Source: Bradyrhizobium sp. 4
GTDB lineage: Bacteria; Pseudomonadota; Alphaproteobacteria; Rhizobiales; Xanthobacteraceae
Direction: 5' to 3'
DNA length: 64,000 nucleotides
NCBI RefSeq assembly: GCF_023100905.1
Contig: NZ_CP064687.1
Coordinates: forward strand, 233,729 to 297,728
Positions within the stretch are counted from its first letter, which is position 1. The number at the start of each line of letters is the position of its first letter. The notes below the pieces were generated by a model. The model did not search any database, was not told the DNA's origin, and saw nothing but the letters and a program-made list of their open reading frames with translations. The position numbers and the translations under genes were made by a program. Of the stretch, positions 42,807-51,021 are shown piece by piece.

Positions 42807-43668
42807 TCTGGAGGTGCTGACGCTGCTGGAGCTGGCCGAGGGAAGTCCGAAGGACCGAGCCGCACGACGCGCCGGCGCGCGTACCGCGGCGCCGGGCGAC
42901 TTCGCGCGATGGTTCGGTGCCATCGGGCAGCGATCGCTGCTGCTGCTGCTGTTCCTGACCGTCTGGGAGACGGCGCCGCGGTTGGGTCTGATCGACGTGA
43001 CGTTCCTGCCGCCGTTCTCCGAGGTGATCGCCGCGGGTTGGCAGCTCGCGCAGAGCGGTGAACTCTATGAGGACGTCGGCGCAAGCCTGCTGCGGGCGCT
43101 GAGCGGATTCCTGATTGCGGTCGTTCTGATGGTGCCGCTTGGCCTGCTCACGGGCTGGTACGCCCGGCTTGGCGATCTGCTGAACCAGACCATCGAGATC
43201 GCGCGCAACACGGCGCCGCTGGCGCTGCTGCCGGTGTTCATCCTTTTGCTCGGTATCGGCGAGCTCTCGAAGGTCACGATGGTGGTCTATAGCTGCGCCT
43301 GGCCGCTGCTGCTCAACACCATCGCGGCCGTGCGGCAGGTCGATCCGCTGCTGGTCAAGTCGGCGCGGACGATGGGCGCGACGCCAAGCCAATTGTTCCG
43401 CAAGGTGATCCTGCCGGCGTCGCTGCCAACCATCTTCGTCGGCATTCGGCTGGCAAGCGCTTCCGCGATGCTGGTGTTGGTCGCTTCCGAGATGGTCGGT
43501 GCCAAGTCCGGGCTCGGCTATCTCATCATCAACAGCCAGTACAGTTTCCTGATCCCGCAGATGTATTTCGGCATCCTCGGCATCACCGTGATCGGCCTCG
43601 TCTTCAACGCGATCCTCGAGGCGCTGGAACGTCGCTTGATGCGCTGGAAGGCGCCCGTAGCGGCCTAG
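42799..43668 (+). CDS. Sulfonate-type ABC transporter, permease
   Basis: A 289-residue protein with about six membrane segments. The EAA-loop is TMGATPSQLFRKVILPASLP, and LVASEMVGAKSGLGYLIINS is the conserved end segment of SsuC/TauC permeases. The first 45 residues are a longer cytosolic tail, rich in Arg and Ala, before the first helix. It completes the importer together with the two genes upstream. Confidence 0.9.
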   Translation: MSNLEVLTLLELAEGSPKDRAARRAGARTAAPGDFARWFGAIGQRSLLLLLFLTVWETAPRLGLIDVTFLPPFSEVIAAGWQLAQSGELYEDVGASLLRALSGFLIAVVLMVPLGLLTGWYARLGDLLNQTIEIARNTAPLALLPVFILLLGIGELSKVTMVVYSCAWPLLLNTIAAVRQVDPLLVKSARTMGATPSQLFRKVILPASLPTIFVGIRLASASAMLVLVASEMVGAKSGLGYLIINSQYSFLIPQMYFGILGITVIGLVFNAILEALERRLMRWKAPVAA

Positions 43669-43675
43669 CCCCGTT

Positions 43676-43786
43676 GTTGCGGGCCGTAGCCTGCGTCACG
43701 AAGCTGTTTGGCGGCGCATCTTCGGTCACCCAGACGTTGCCCCCAATCGTCGAGCCGCGGCCGATCGTGATCCGGACGAGGAGGGT
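43676..43786 (-). pseudogene. Remnant of a serine O-acetyltransferase C-terminus
   Basis: The minus-strand translation contains ITIGRGSTIGGNVWVTEDAP and then PPNSFVTQATAR, the left-handed-helix end of EpsC/CysE-type serine acetyltransferases (first step of cysteine synthesis). Upstream sequence does not continue the protein in any frame, so only about 37 residues are left. It lies just after the sulfonate transporter, which fits a former sulfur-assimilation neighbourhood. Confidence 0.5.
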
Positions 43787-44825
43787 CGCGCTCGCCCGAT
43801 GAAGAGCGCGGCGCGATGGACCTGGTCGCACAGGCTGTCGAGCGCAATGCTGAGGCGGTTGAGGAGAACGACATGCAGACGCGCCCCGGTTCTGCCTAGG
43901 CACAAAAGTGCTACGTGCTCGCGAAACAGTGGGCTCGAGAACGAAGATGACCTTACGAGCTGCTCCATGACGACGTCGTGACGGCCGATCACCTCCCGCC
44001 GCAAAGCATCACGGGGGCGGCTTTCCACATTGTGTGTGCGCTGTCTGAGATGGACGTGACTGTGGCGAGCGAGCTTCGCCGAGCGCCCATTGCTCAAACG
44101 ATGAGGGGCGACTCTTGGCTGCACTGCAACGCCGATGGCGCTGCACGATAAGGATGCGGAAAGGACAGGGTCGCGCTCCTATCGCTTGGGAAGGAGACCT
44201 GATATTTTATCGTCGTAACCCTTTGATCGAAATCTTTGAAGACGCTCCATATTTGATCGTACCCCGGTGGGGAGTTTTGTTCATGCAAAGCGATTTAAGG
44301 TGCGCCGGGCGTCACGCGGCGAGTGCCGTTGAGGTGGAAGAGCTCGCCGCCGAGCCTCTAGCAACCGGCAGGCCCGAAGCTGCAAACGATAACAACGAGG
44401 ACGGCCCCTCGCTCCTCGTTCCATTTCCTGACGGTTGGTACGCAACTTGTTGAAACATGGTCCGAGATCGGGACCTAGCTTCCGAGTGCGCGTACTATCC
44501 GTTCGACCGTACGAAGCGGTGTCCCGCTCTTTTCTGACGTGTCCCTTGCGAAGCTGCCCGTACCGCCAATTTGGCGGATTGATCTGCGGTCGCCGCCCTT
44601 CTTCGTCTCGGATGCACCGCCTCATAAGCCGGCTTCCGCTTTCCGACCAGCTTCGCCAGTTGTGCCGCCCTCAGGTCGCGGCGGATCAGGTTCTCATTGA
44701 TTTCAGCGAGCCAGACGATCCCGATTATAAAGACGGCAGAACGAAATTTCCCGAGAGCAGGAACACTATTCACAGGGGCGAGGTTTGTTCTTCATCAGAG
44801 GCTAGGCATCGCGGAGTTCTCTTCC
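43787..44825. other. Mostly gene-free stretch, 43.8-44.8 kb
   Basis: About 1 kb of broken frames. The only candidate is a 56-residue frame at 44283-44453 (listed separately). The plus strand around 43970-44100 translates to pieces such as VVTADHLPPQSITGAAF that look protein-like, but no family is evident. Nothing else was recognised. Confidence 0.35.
44283..44453 (+). CDS. Small hypothetical protein
   Basis: A 56-residue frame from ATG 44283, with GGGGAG at 44269-44274 in front. The end reads RPEAANDNNEDGPSLLVPF. I know no family; the good ribosome site and the ordinary composition are the only support. Confidence 0.25.
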   Translation: MQSDLRCAGRHAASAVEVEELAAEPLATGRPEAANDNNEDGPSLLVPFPDGWYATC

Positions 44826-45047
44826 ATGGCTACCCAGATCGTAATGGACAGCACAGGCGACAGCAGACATTTTTTTGAGCGAGAGGACCCGAAGGGGCTC
44901 GCCGAGGCTGAGCGGCGCTTCAAGAAGTTCACCGCCCAGGGATTTACCGCTGCCACTCGGACGCCGGCCGGCGATCTCAAGCTGATACGGTCATTTGATC
45001 CAACAGCGGAGGAAACGCTGTTCTATCCGCACTTAGTCGGCGGGTAG
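44826..45047 (+). CDS. Conserved-looking hypothetical protein, 73 residues
   Basis: ATG 44826 gives MATQIVMDSTGDSRHFFERE and ends FDPTAEETLFYPHLVGG. The composition is that of a compact soluble alpha/beta protein, with EAERRFKKFTAQGFTAATRT in the middle. The frame is open further upstream, but that part is irregular. It is followed 18 bases later by a 140-residue gene, so they are probably one transcript. I recall similar short proteins in Bradyrhizobium but no assigned role. Confidence 0.55.
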   Translation: MATQIVMDSTGDSRHFFEREDPKGLAEAERRFKKFTAQGFTAATRTPAGDLKLIRSFDPTAEETLFYPHLVGG

Positions 45048-45065
45048 AACCGTCCAGCATCAAAG

Positions 45066-45488
45066 ATGTTTTTGTTCGGACGTAACGTCGCCCAGGGCGC
45101 GCGTCTGCGTGCCCTGCGTGCCCTCTATCGGAGCTTCAACGAGCACAATGGCCCGGAAGCGCGTGCACGTCGTCTTTTGCGGGAATGGCTATCTCCAGAA
45201 CAGCGCGCGCAATTTGATGCCAATGGCTTTTTTGAAGTCGCTGGTTCTCTTACTGGCCGTCGATACCGAATTTATCAGGGCACGATGAGTAATGTTTTGG
45301 AGCTGGATGAACAGTTGGAGCCTAAGGTGGGGTGGTGCTTCCTCCCCGAACGGGCGTTGGCAGTTGGCGATGTGATGCTCGCCCAGAAGATCGCACTCGA
45401 AACTGACGAAGCCGCAGTTCTCGCGATCGCGAAGTCGTTTTCTCCGAGACTGCCGTTTGTGCCCCGAGCAGTGCGGCGCGGTCACTAG
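45066..45488 (+). CDS. Conserved-looking hypothetical protein, 140 residues
   Basis: Starts MFLFGRNVAQGARLRALRAL. Residues 35-110 contain LLREWLSPEQRAQFDANGFF, then a YRIYQGTMSNVLELD strand and GWCFLPERALAVGDVMLAQK, a pattern that recurs in uncharacterised proteobacterial and phage-associated proteins. It is Arg-rich at both ends with no signal or membrane segment. It is paired with the 73-residue gene just upstream. The role is unknown. Confidence 0.6.
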   Translation: MFLFGRNVAQGARLRALRALYRSFNEHNGPEARARRLLREWLSPEQRAQFDANGFFEVAGSLTGRRYRIYQGTMSNVLELDEQLEPKVGWCFLPERALAVGDVMLAQKIALETDEAAVLAIAKSFSPRLPFVPRAVRRGH

Positions 45489-46104
45489 AGCTGATCATGG
45501 GCGGGGCCGTCGCTTGTGACGGCGGCGACCCCTCGCCGCGAAGGCGCCGTTACGCGAGACGCGGACCACTTCGCGACTGCATCCAGCATGGGCGCTGGGC
45601 CCGATCGACGCAAGATCGTCCGTGCGTTAGTGTTACTTGAACCGCGGCCTAACTACGTTCGGCCGCTTCGTGGATCGGCCGCGTGAGACCATTTCCTCGA
45701 CAGCTCGCAGCATCCGAGCGGATTCAGACTGAAGATGTCGAGTGTGCGCCGCATCTTTTGGCTCTAAGAATCTCGACGAGGAAGCGGTTCAATCGCGATG
45801 TGACGAGACGATTGTCAGAGTCTTGCGAGCGCAACGCCGTGATCTCTCCTCGTGTCTCGACTAAATCGAGCGGGTGATCATCCGGATCATTCGTCAAACC
45901 GGGGCTCGCGCTATCCGTAGCAAAAACGCGAAACCGACGCGCCGAATGTGACGGCGCGCCGACTTCGCCATTGATGGACCCGGACGGGGGCAATGTCCTG
46001 TGTTCAGCCTAGCGTCGCCGGAGGCCGGGTCAACCTAAGTCGCGAATTAAGCTTGATGTCGGGGCTGCAGGTTGAATGCCGGAACCCGAAATCGCAGACG
46101 GCGA
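45489..46104. other. Gene-free stretch, 45.5-46.1 kb
   Basis: About 600 bases. A minus-strand frame near 45724-45993 has a fairly even composition, but its only start is a TTG without a ribosome site and no family is evident. No RNA gene or repeat was seen. Confidence 0.35.
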
Positions 46105-46518
46105 AGCCTGCAGACAATCGGACGTTGGCTGCTGTGGCACGGGATGGTTCTGTTCCTATTGGGGTTGCTGACCGGCTTGCCGAACAAAGCTTCTCGAACA
46201 GGAGGGTGGGCTTGCGGCGCACCTCTAGGGCGTCAGGAACGGGACTTTCCTTTGGGGCTGGGGTGCTGTTGGACGCAGGTTCGACTATCCGCCGCGCTTG
46301 AGCGCGGCACGTTCGCAGCGTTGGTGGCGGGGACATAACGCAATTGGGCGACGACAACGCTCGCCGCTGTGACCGGCACAGCCGCACTCTCACCCATCAC
46401 AGCCGCGGGTCGAGGTGCGCCGGCCTGGCAAGTGATGCTGGTGACGACCGGCTTCGTGTGGGTCGGCATCCTGAGGCTGGCCAGCTCTTGCATCGTGCTC
46501 TGGGGGCTGAGGCGATGA
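46105..46518 (+). pseudogene. Decayed small membrane protein, styrene-oxide-isomerase / hydroxylaminobenzene-mutase-like
   Basis: One frame gives RWLLWHGMVLFLLGLLTGLP; the next frame gives GLAAHL, a stop, then GVRNGTFLWGWGAV. The first frame resumes with TQVRLSAALERGTFAALVAG, an in-frame stop at 46336, then NWATTTLAAVTGTAALSPIT and GFVWVGILRLASSCIVLWGL to a final stop at 46516-46518. Together these spell a four-helix membrane protein of about 135 residues, broken by two shifts and two stops. The helix motifs remind me of the small isomerase/mutase family that includes StyC and HabA; this is from memory. Confidence 0.55.
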
Positions 46519-46656
46519 GGTGGGCAGAAAACAACCAGGATCTTCTGTCGGAGGTACCGTACCCGTGCGACGATCGGTTGGTAGTCCTGTTCGGGCCCAT
46601 GTGGATCCGACCTGCTTTGCAACGCACGCGAGCGTGGCTCGCTTCCGGATCTCCTG

Positions 46657-47574
46657 CTATACGGCAGCAACCCAGTTACGTAGGCCCTCGATCGTGCGAA
46701 AGCCGTCGGCGGCGTAGCAGCGCATGTCCGGCTGAGATGCTAGCATCATCTCCGCCAGCGCGTGTCCGGGCCCGAGGTCTAGTACCTCGGTGACGCCCAG
46801 CTCTGTAAGCGCGTCCAGGGTTGCCGCCCAATCAATAGGATGGGCGACCTGGTTTGCCAGCTTCACCGTCGCGCCCGCGACCGAGAAGATGCGTTCGCCG
46901 TCACCGCCGGCAAGTAAGACGCGATGGTTTGCGACGGCCGCGTCCCTGTTGACATCGAGTGCCTGTTGCAGAGGTCGGCAGGCCTGCGCGAGCCTTGTCG
47001 TATGCGACGCGATTTTGACGGCCAGAAGCCCCGTTCGCGCTCCTTTCCGGGCAGCCTCGTCGCAGAGCGCAATGACCTCCCGCTCCACGCCTCCGATCAC
47101 GAAAAGAAGGTCCGGATTCCTGATCGCGATCTCGCAGCGGTGTTTTGCAAGGAGAGGTTCAATCGTAGCCCGGTCGAGCCCGCGGATGTAACCCAGGCGA
47201 CCGGTGGGCCCCGCTGCGTTCTCCATCAGCCGGGCACGAATATTGGTAAGCCGCAACGCTTCTTCGGCAGTCCAGATTCCCGCGATACTCCAGGCCGCCA
47301 TCTCGCCGACGCTATACCCGGTGACAGCGGTCTCTTCGGTCAACAGGTCAGCGATGCAGGCGTGGGTCGCGAGAGCCGATGTGACGGTCAGGATCTGGCT
47401 GGCATAATTCTCGGACAGTTGCTCGGGGCTGCGCGTCCGAACGAATTCTCGCGGGTCCTCACCGAGCCAAGCCGCCGCCGCCGTGAAGATTGACTCCGCG
47501 GCAGGCTGGTGCGCGACAAGATCAAAGATCTTGTCCGAAAGCGCACCTTGTCCGCCGCAGAGCAGTGCTAACAT
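46657..47574 (-). CDS. mdcH: Malonate decarboxylase subunit epsilon (malonyl-CoA:ACP transacylase)
   Basis: A protein of 305 residues starting MLALLCGGQGALSDKIFDLV at 47574; upstream in-frame Met codons would add an Arg-rich, non-family tail. It has GGQG near the start and the acyltransferase nucleophile motif GYSVGEMAAW (G-x-S-x-G-E), plus the catalytic His of IASHTTRLAQ. MdcH loads malonyl onto the decarboxylase ACP (MdcC) to start the cycle. It overlaps the mdcB stop by seven bases. It is the last gene of the seven-gene leftward mdc operon. Confidence 0.93.
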   Translation of the reverse strand: MLALLCGGQGALSDKIFDLVAHQPAAESIFTAAAAWLGEDPREFVRTRSPEQLSENYASQILTVTSALATHACIADLLTEETAVTGYSVGEMAAWSIAGIWTAEEALRLTNIRARLMENAAGPTGRLGYIRGLDRATIEPLLAKHRCEIAIRNPDLLFVIGGVEREVIALCDEAARKGARTGLLAVKIASHTTRLAQACRPLQQALDVNRDAAVANHRVLLAGGDGERIFSVAGATVKLANQVAHPIDWAATLDALTELGVTEVLDLGPGHALAEMMLASQPDMRCYAADGFRTIEGLRNWVAAV

Positions 47575-48422
47575 CCGCGATCTATCCGATCGACGAATAG
47601 CGCCATGGCCAGCAGGTCTGCGGAGCCGCCGGGACTGAGATTGCGGGTCAGGAACGCTTGGTGGATGTCGGCGGCACGCCTGCGCCATTCCGGCGATCCA
47701 ACACCGCCGGCGGCAAGGAACGCTGACGCGCTGGCTTGCGCGAAGCACAGTCCCTCCGGCCCGCCTCGATGCAGGAGGTTGGTGTCGGTGACGCTACTAA
47801 TCAAGCTCATGCACGTCTGAACGCGAGCGGCTTCCTCGTCATGAGGCGCAAGCTCGCGCGCTGCCTGCAGCGCGGGTAGGGCGATGTCGTAGACAGACGG
47901 GAATCCGTCGGCGGCTTCCCCTCTGGCGCCCCCGGCGCCATAGCGCCGCGCGGCCACAGCGCCGTGGCTGCGCAGCGATACCGGGCCAGATAGGATGTCC
48001 TCGCCCCAACGCTCCGAAACCAGCCGGCCAAGAGATTTGCGAATGCCGACGGCACTCCGATAGCCGGCCGCGGCGCAGAGCAGGCCCAGTCCGAAAATCG
48101 CGCCGCGATGGGTGTTGACGCCGGAGGTCGCAGCCATCATCGCGCGCTCCGCGGCAACCCCGATGGCGCGCAGCCGGTTCATGCCCGCACCTGCGGCGCC
48201 CGCGAGGGCGAGATCGCTGAAGAAAGGCATCAAGGTCTCAGCGCTCAGGCACAACAGCCCGGCGTCCATGTCGCGATGCGCACCGTTGTCGACATGGCTG
48301 ACAAGCCCGGGCTTCGGATAGGTTTTTACTTCCAGCTTCAGGCATAGCGAAGCAAGATGACCGAGCTGCTCGGCATCAAGCGCGCCGCCCGGCTGTGATT
48401 GCCATCTGAGCGCAATGGTCAT
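47568..48422 (-). CDS. mdcB: Triphosphoribosyl-dephospho-CoA synthase
   Basis: A 284-residue CitG/MdcB-family protein. KTYPKPGLVSHVDNGAHRDM, TSGVNTHRGAIFGLGLLCAA and GPVSLRSHGAVAA are the diagnostic nucleotide-binding stretches. It makes 2'-(5''-triphosphoribosyl)-3'-dephospho-CoA from ATP and dephospho-CoA, the precursor of the MdcC prosthetic group. It overlaps both mdcG and mdcH by a few bases. Confidence 0.93.
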   Translation of the reverse strand: MTIALRWQSQPGGALDAEQLGHLASLCLKLEVKTYPKPGLVSHVDNGAHRDMDAGLLCLSAETLMPFFSDLALAGAAGAGMNRLRAIGVAAERAMMAATSGVNTHRGAIFGLGLLCAAAGYRSAVGIRKSLGRLVSERWGEDILSGPVSLRSHGAVAARRYGAGGARGEAADGFPSVYDIALPALQAARELAPHDEEAARVQTCMSLISSVTDTNLLHRGGPEGLCFAQASASAFLAAGGVGSPEWRRRAADIHQAFLTRNLSPGGSADLLAMALFVDRIDRGC

Positions 48423-49066
48423 GAGACATGACCTGTGAGGAAGGCCGCGCGAGTCGTGGTGGTCACTCCTGCCGGGCTCTTCACAAGCACTTCGTCTTCG
48501 TCAGTGCCGGTCAGTTCGCGCCATTGAACCCCGCCGGCGGGACCTGTGATCTCACCGTCCAGCCGCATCGGCGACTGCCTTGCGATCCGCGCGATGTCGG
48601 ACAACAGAATTCCTGTCTTGTCGGCCGACGAGAGAGGCCACAGCAGATCGAGGTCCGAGCCTTCCGAAAGATAGGGCAGGCCGGTAAGGTGCTGCCACGC
48701 AAGGCTGCCATAGGCGCGGGTCTCCGGCAGGAGTTGGACCAGTTTCTCGATCGTCTCGCGCCAAGCGGGCGGCGCCGCGGCCGCGGCGTCGGCCAGCAAC
48801 GGAGGCTGAGCGAACGCGACGATATCGGCTGCGGCCAGCGAGACCGCAATACGACGTTTACCATGGCTCGGCGGCAGCGGCAGTCCGAGCGGAACGAGGC
48901 CTGCAGTATCGCTGCAAGCCGGTCGGCGAACGACGAGGGGACGGCCGACGTGCACCCAGCCTGCGACGATCGGCTCGCGGGCGAGTTCCGGATAACGCTT
49001 CATCACGGCCGTCCAGCCGGCGGCTGTGACCTTGACCATGCTGTGGCGCGCGAGAGCTTCACCCAT
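48419..49066 (-). CDS. mdcG: Holo-ACP synthase, phosphoribosyl-dephospho-CoA transferase
   Basis: A protein of 215 residues from ATG 49066, with AAGGAG six bases ahead. The nucleotidyltransferase motif SEGSDLDLLWPL (two metal-binding Asp) follows RAYGSLAWQHLTGLPYL. RHSMVKVTAAGWTAVMKRYP is the family N-terminus. It transfers the triphosphoribosyl-dephospho-CoA group made by MdcB onto a serine of MdcC. The start overlaps mdcE by eight bases and the stop overlaps mdcB by four. Confidence 0.9.
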   Translation of the reverse strand: MGEALARHSMVKVTAAGWTAVMKRYPELAREPIVAGWVHVGRPLVVRRPACSDTAGLVPLGLPLPPSHGKRRIAVSLAAADIVAFAQPPLLADAAAAAPPAWRETIEKLVQLLPETRAYGSLAWQHLTGLPYLSEGSDLDLLWPLSSADKTGILLSDIARIARQSPMRLDGEITGPAGGVQWRELTGTDEDEVLVKSPAGVTTTTRAAFLTGHVS

Positions 49067-49796
49067 TTGGCGCTCCTTGATGTGAAGTGGCTGAGACGAC
49101 AACGCGCTCGGCAAGTTCGGCCGCTTTCCGCCGGCCGCCACGTTGGGCACCGATCTGGCCGCGATCATCCTGTCCGTGCGGTCGTTGCAGCACGGCCGCA
49201 AGCTGCGGCGCCAGCGGCGCATGTTCATCCCAGACGGCGTGAATGCCGCCGGTCTGCACCATGTTGTCGAGCCCGGGCGCGAACACCGGCGTGGCTTCGG
49301 CCTTGGCTTTCAAGACGTCGATCGGAAGCTTGGTGACCCGGGCCATCGACGGCAGATCCATCACCGCGGGATGCGCGCCGGGCAGCGCCACCAGCGTGCC
49401 GGCGGCAAGCGCGGTGGCGATGAATGCGCCGGCGGCGCTGCCGCCATAGAGCAGGCCGACGGTGCGGTGTCCTTCGGCTTCCGCCAGCAGCAGGGCCTTG
49501 GCGAGATGCGACAGATATTCGCTGAGGCCCAGCAGTTCGTCGCGCTTGCTCATGCGCTGGCTGGCGGAATCCACCAGGAACAGGATCGGCGCACGGTCCT
49601 TCGTTTGGACGATCTCGACCAGCCGCCCCGCGAGCACGATGGCTTCGTCCACGCCGAGCGGCTGCCCCTGCGTGATGCCGAGCACGTGGATTGGTCCGCC
49701 GTCAGGCAGCGTCGCCTCCCCCGCGATCATCGCGCCGGTCGTTTTGATCTTGTGGCCGTTCGGGAATAGGCCGGCCAGGATGTCATCGAGCGTCAT
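49059..49796 (-). CDS. mdcE: Malonate decarboxylase subunit gamma (decarboxylase component)
   Basis: A protein of about 245 residues. The start at 49796 (MTLDDILAGLFP) has GGGAG seven bases ahead; ATG 49802 is too close to that site. The carboxyltransferase-like crotonase fold shows TGAMIAGEATLPDGGPIHVL, LFLVDSASQRMSKRDELLGL and GLLYGGSAAGAFIATALAAG. MdcD and MdcE together decarboxylate malonyl-S-ACP to acetyl-S-ACP. It overlaps mdcD by 14 bases and mdcG by eight. Confidence 0.93.
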   Translation of the reverse strand: MTLDDILAGLFPNGHKIKTTGAMIAGEATLPDGGPIHVLGITQGQPLGVDEAIVLAGRLVEIVQTKDRAPILFLVDSASQRMSKRDELLGLSEYLSHLAKALLLAEAEGHRTVGLLYGGSAAGAFIATALAAGTLVALPGAHPAVMDLPSMARVTKLPIDVLKAKAEATPVFAPGLDNMVQTGGIHAVWDEHAPLAPQLAAVLQRPHGQDDRGQIGAQRGGRRKAAELAERVVVSATSHQGAPNG

Positions 49797-50697
49797 CGGC
49801 ATTCTCCCTGTTGGCTGCCGCGCGAAGAAATGCGCCGGTCGGAAGTGCGGGAATCTCGGTCGGCTGCCCGATGCCGAGCGTCTCCCAGATATCGACGGCG
49901 TCCTCAGCCTCGCCAAAGCGCTGCAGCCGTCGTTCGAGGCGCTTCTGCTCGGCCTCGAGAATCTCGGCGTCGCATCGTCTGGCTATTTTGATCGCGTCAA
50001 TGGCCGCCTCGCGAAACGCCGTCGCTTCGTCGTCGACGAAGATATCGGCACCGCCGATGAGATAGCGGTGCTTGCCGCCCATCGTGCGCCAGACCAGCGC
50101 GCGGTCGCGCGAGTCGAATTCCTCGATCCCCTTGTTGGTTTCGATCACCTCGGGGCCGCTGACGCTGAGCCGCCCCTGTTCGGAGATGATCAGCCGCGAG
50201 CAGGTGCCCGCGATCAGGCTGCCGCCGCCATAGCAGCCGGCGCGCCCCCCGATCAGGCCGACGACGTGGATGCCGGCGCGGCGTGCCTCGATGATCGCGC
50301 GCATGATCTCGGCGATCGCAAGCTCGCCGGCATTGGCCTCCTGGAGCCGCACGCCGCCGGTGTCGAACAGGATCAGCAGATCTTGCTTGAGCGTGCGAGC
50401 TGCGCGCAGGAGGCCGGTGAGCTTGGCGCCGTGGACCTCACCGAAGGCGCCGCCCATGAAGCGTCCTTCCTGTGCGGCGACGAACACCGGCGAGCCATCC
50501 AGGCGACCGCGGCCGATGACGATGCCGTCGTCGAACTGCTCCGGCAGGTCGAAGATCGCCAGATGCGGGCTCATCTCGCGCTGCTCGGGACCGATGAATT
50601 CAGCAAAGCTGCCGGCATCGACCAGCGCTTCTATGCGTTGCCGGGCGCTCGCCTCATACCAGCTCAGCGAAACCGTATTGGCTGTGGCCACCGTCAT
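49783..50697 (-). CDS. mdcD: Malonate decarboxylase subunit beta (decarboxylase component)
   Basis: A 304-residue carboxyltransferase-fold protein. SWYEASARQRIEALVDAGSF at the start, VFVAAQEGRFMGGAFGEVHG, ILFDTGGVRLQEANAGELAI and GGRAGCYGGGSLIAGTCSRL (oxyanion loop) are typical of MdcD. With MdcE it releases CO2 from malonyl-S-ACP. It overlaps mdcC by four bases. Confidence 0.95.
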   Translation of the reverse strand: MTVATANTVSLSWYEASARQRIEALVDAGSFAEFIGPEQREMSPHLAIFDLPEQFDDGIVIGRGRLDGSPVFVAAQEGRFMGGAFGEVHGAKLTGLLRAARTLKQDLLILFDTGGVRLQEANAGELAIAEIMRAIIEARRAGIHVVGLIGGRAGCYGGGSLIAGTCSRLIISEQGRLSVSGPEVIETNKGIEEFDSRDRALVWRTMGGKHRYLIGGADIFVDDEATAFREAAIDAIKIARRCDAEILEAEQKRLERRLQRFGEAEDAVDIWETLGIGQPTEIPALPTGAFLRAAANRENADDAR

Positions 50698-51011
50698 CGT
50701 TCCGGCTCCTCGATCTTGCGGATGCCTTGCGCGAGGCGCAGCGCGACCGTGTCAGGTCGGGCTCCGCCGTCATTGATGGAGATGCGCAAGCCCCCGGCAG
50801 AGCGGCGGGCGACGAAATCGCGGACCACAGCGTCCCACACGGAGCCAAAGCCGTGAGCTGCGGTTGCGATGTCGATCGTGCAGCTGTCGGCCGGCGAGGT
50901 CCGTTCCAGCAGCACTTCGAGATTGCCGGAGGCGACCACGCCGACGATCGCCTGCGCGCGGGTGCCGCCGGCGCGGTTCGGTGCAGTCAGTCTGAAGCTG
51001 AGCTTTTCCAT
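50694..51011 (-). CDS. mdcC: Malonate decarboxylase acyl carrier protein (subunit delta)
   Basis: A 105-residue carrier protein starting MEKLSFRLTAPNRAGGTRAQ at 51011. VGVVASGNLEVLLERTSPAD holds Ser28, which matches the serine (Ser25 in Klebsiella MdcC) that carries the phosphoribosyl-dephospho-CoA arm made by MdcB and MdcG. It stands between mdcA and mdcD, as in other mdc operons, ten bases after the mdcA stop. Confidence 0.93.
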   Translation of the reverse strand: MEKLSFRLTAPNRAGGTRAQAIVGVVASGNLEVLLERTSPADSCTIDIATAAHGFGSVWDAVVRDFVARRSAGGLRISINDGGARPDTVALRLAQGIRKIEEPER

Positions 51012-51021
51012 GCGAAACTCC

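Noticed and set aside
49462..50856. 464-codon plus-strand frame opposite mdcE, mdcD and mdcC
   Set aside because: It is the antisense of three well-recognised mdc genes in GC-rich DNA and its translation matches no family.
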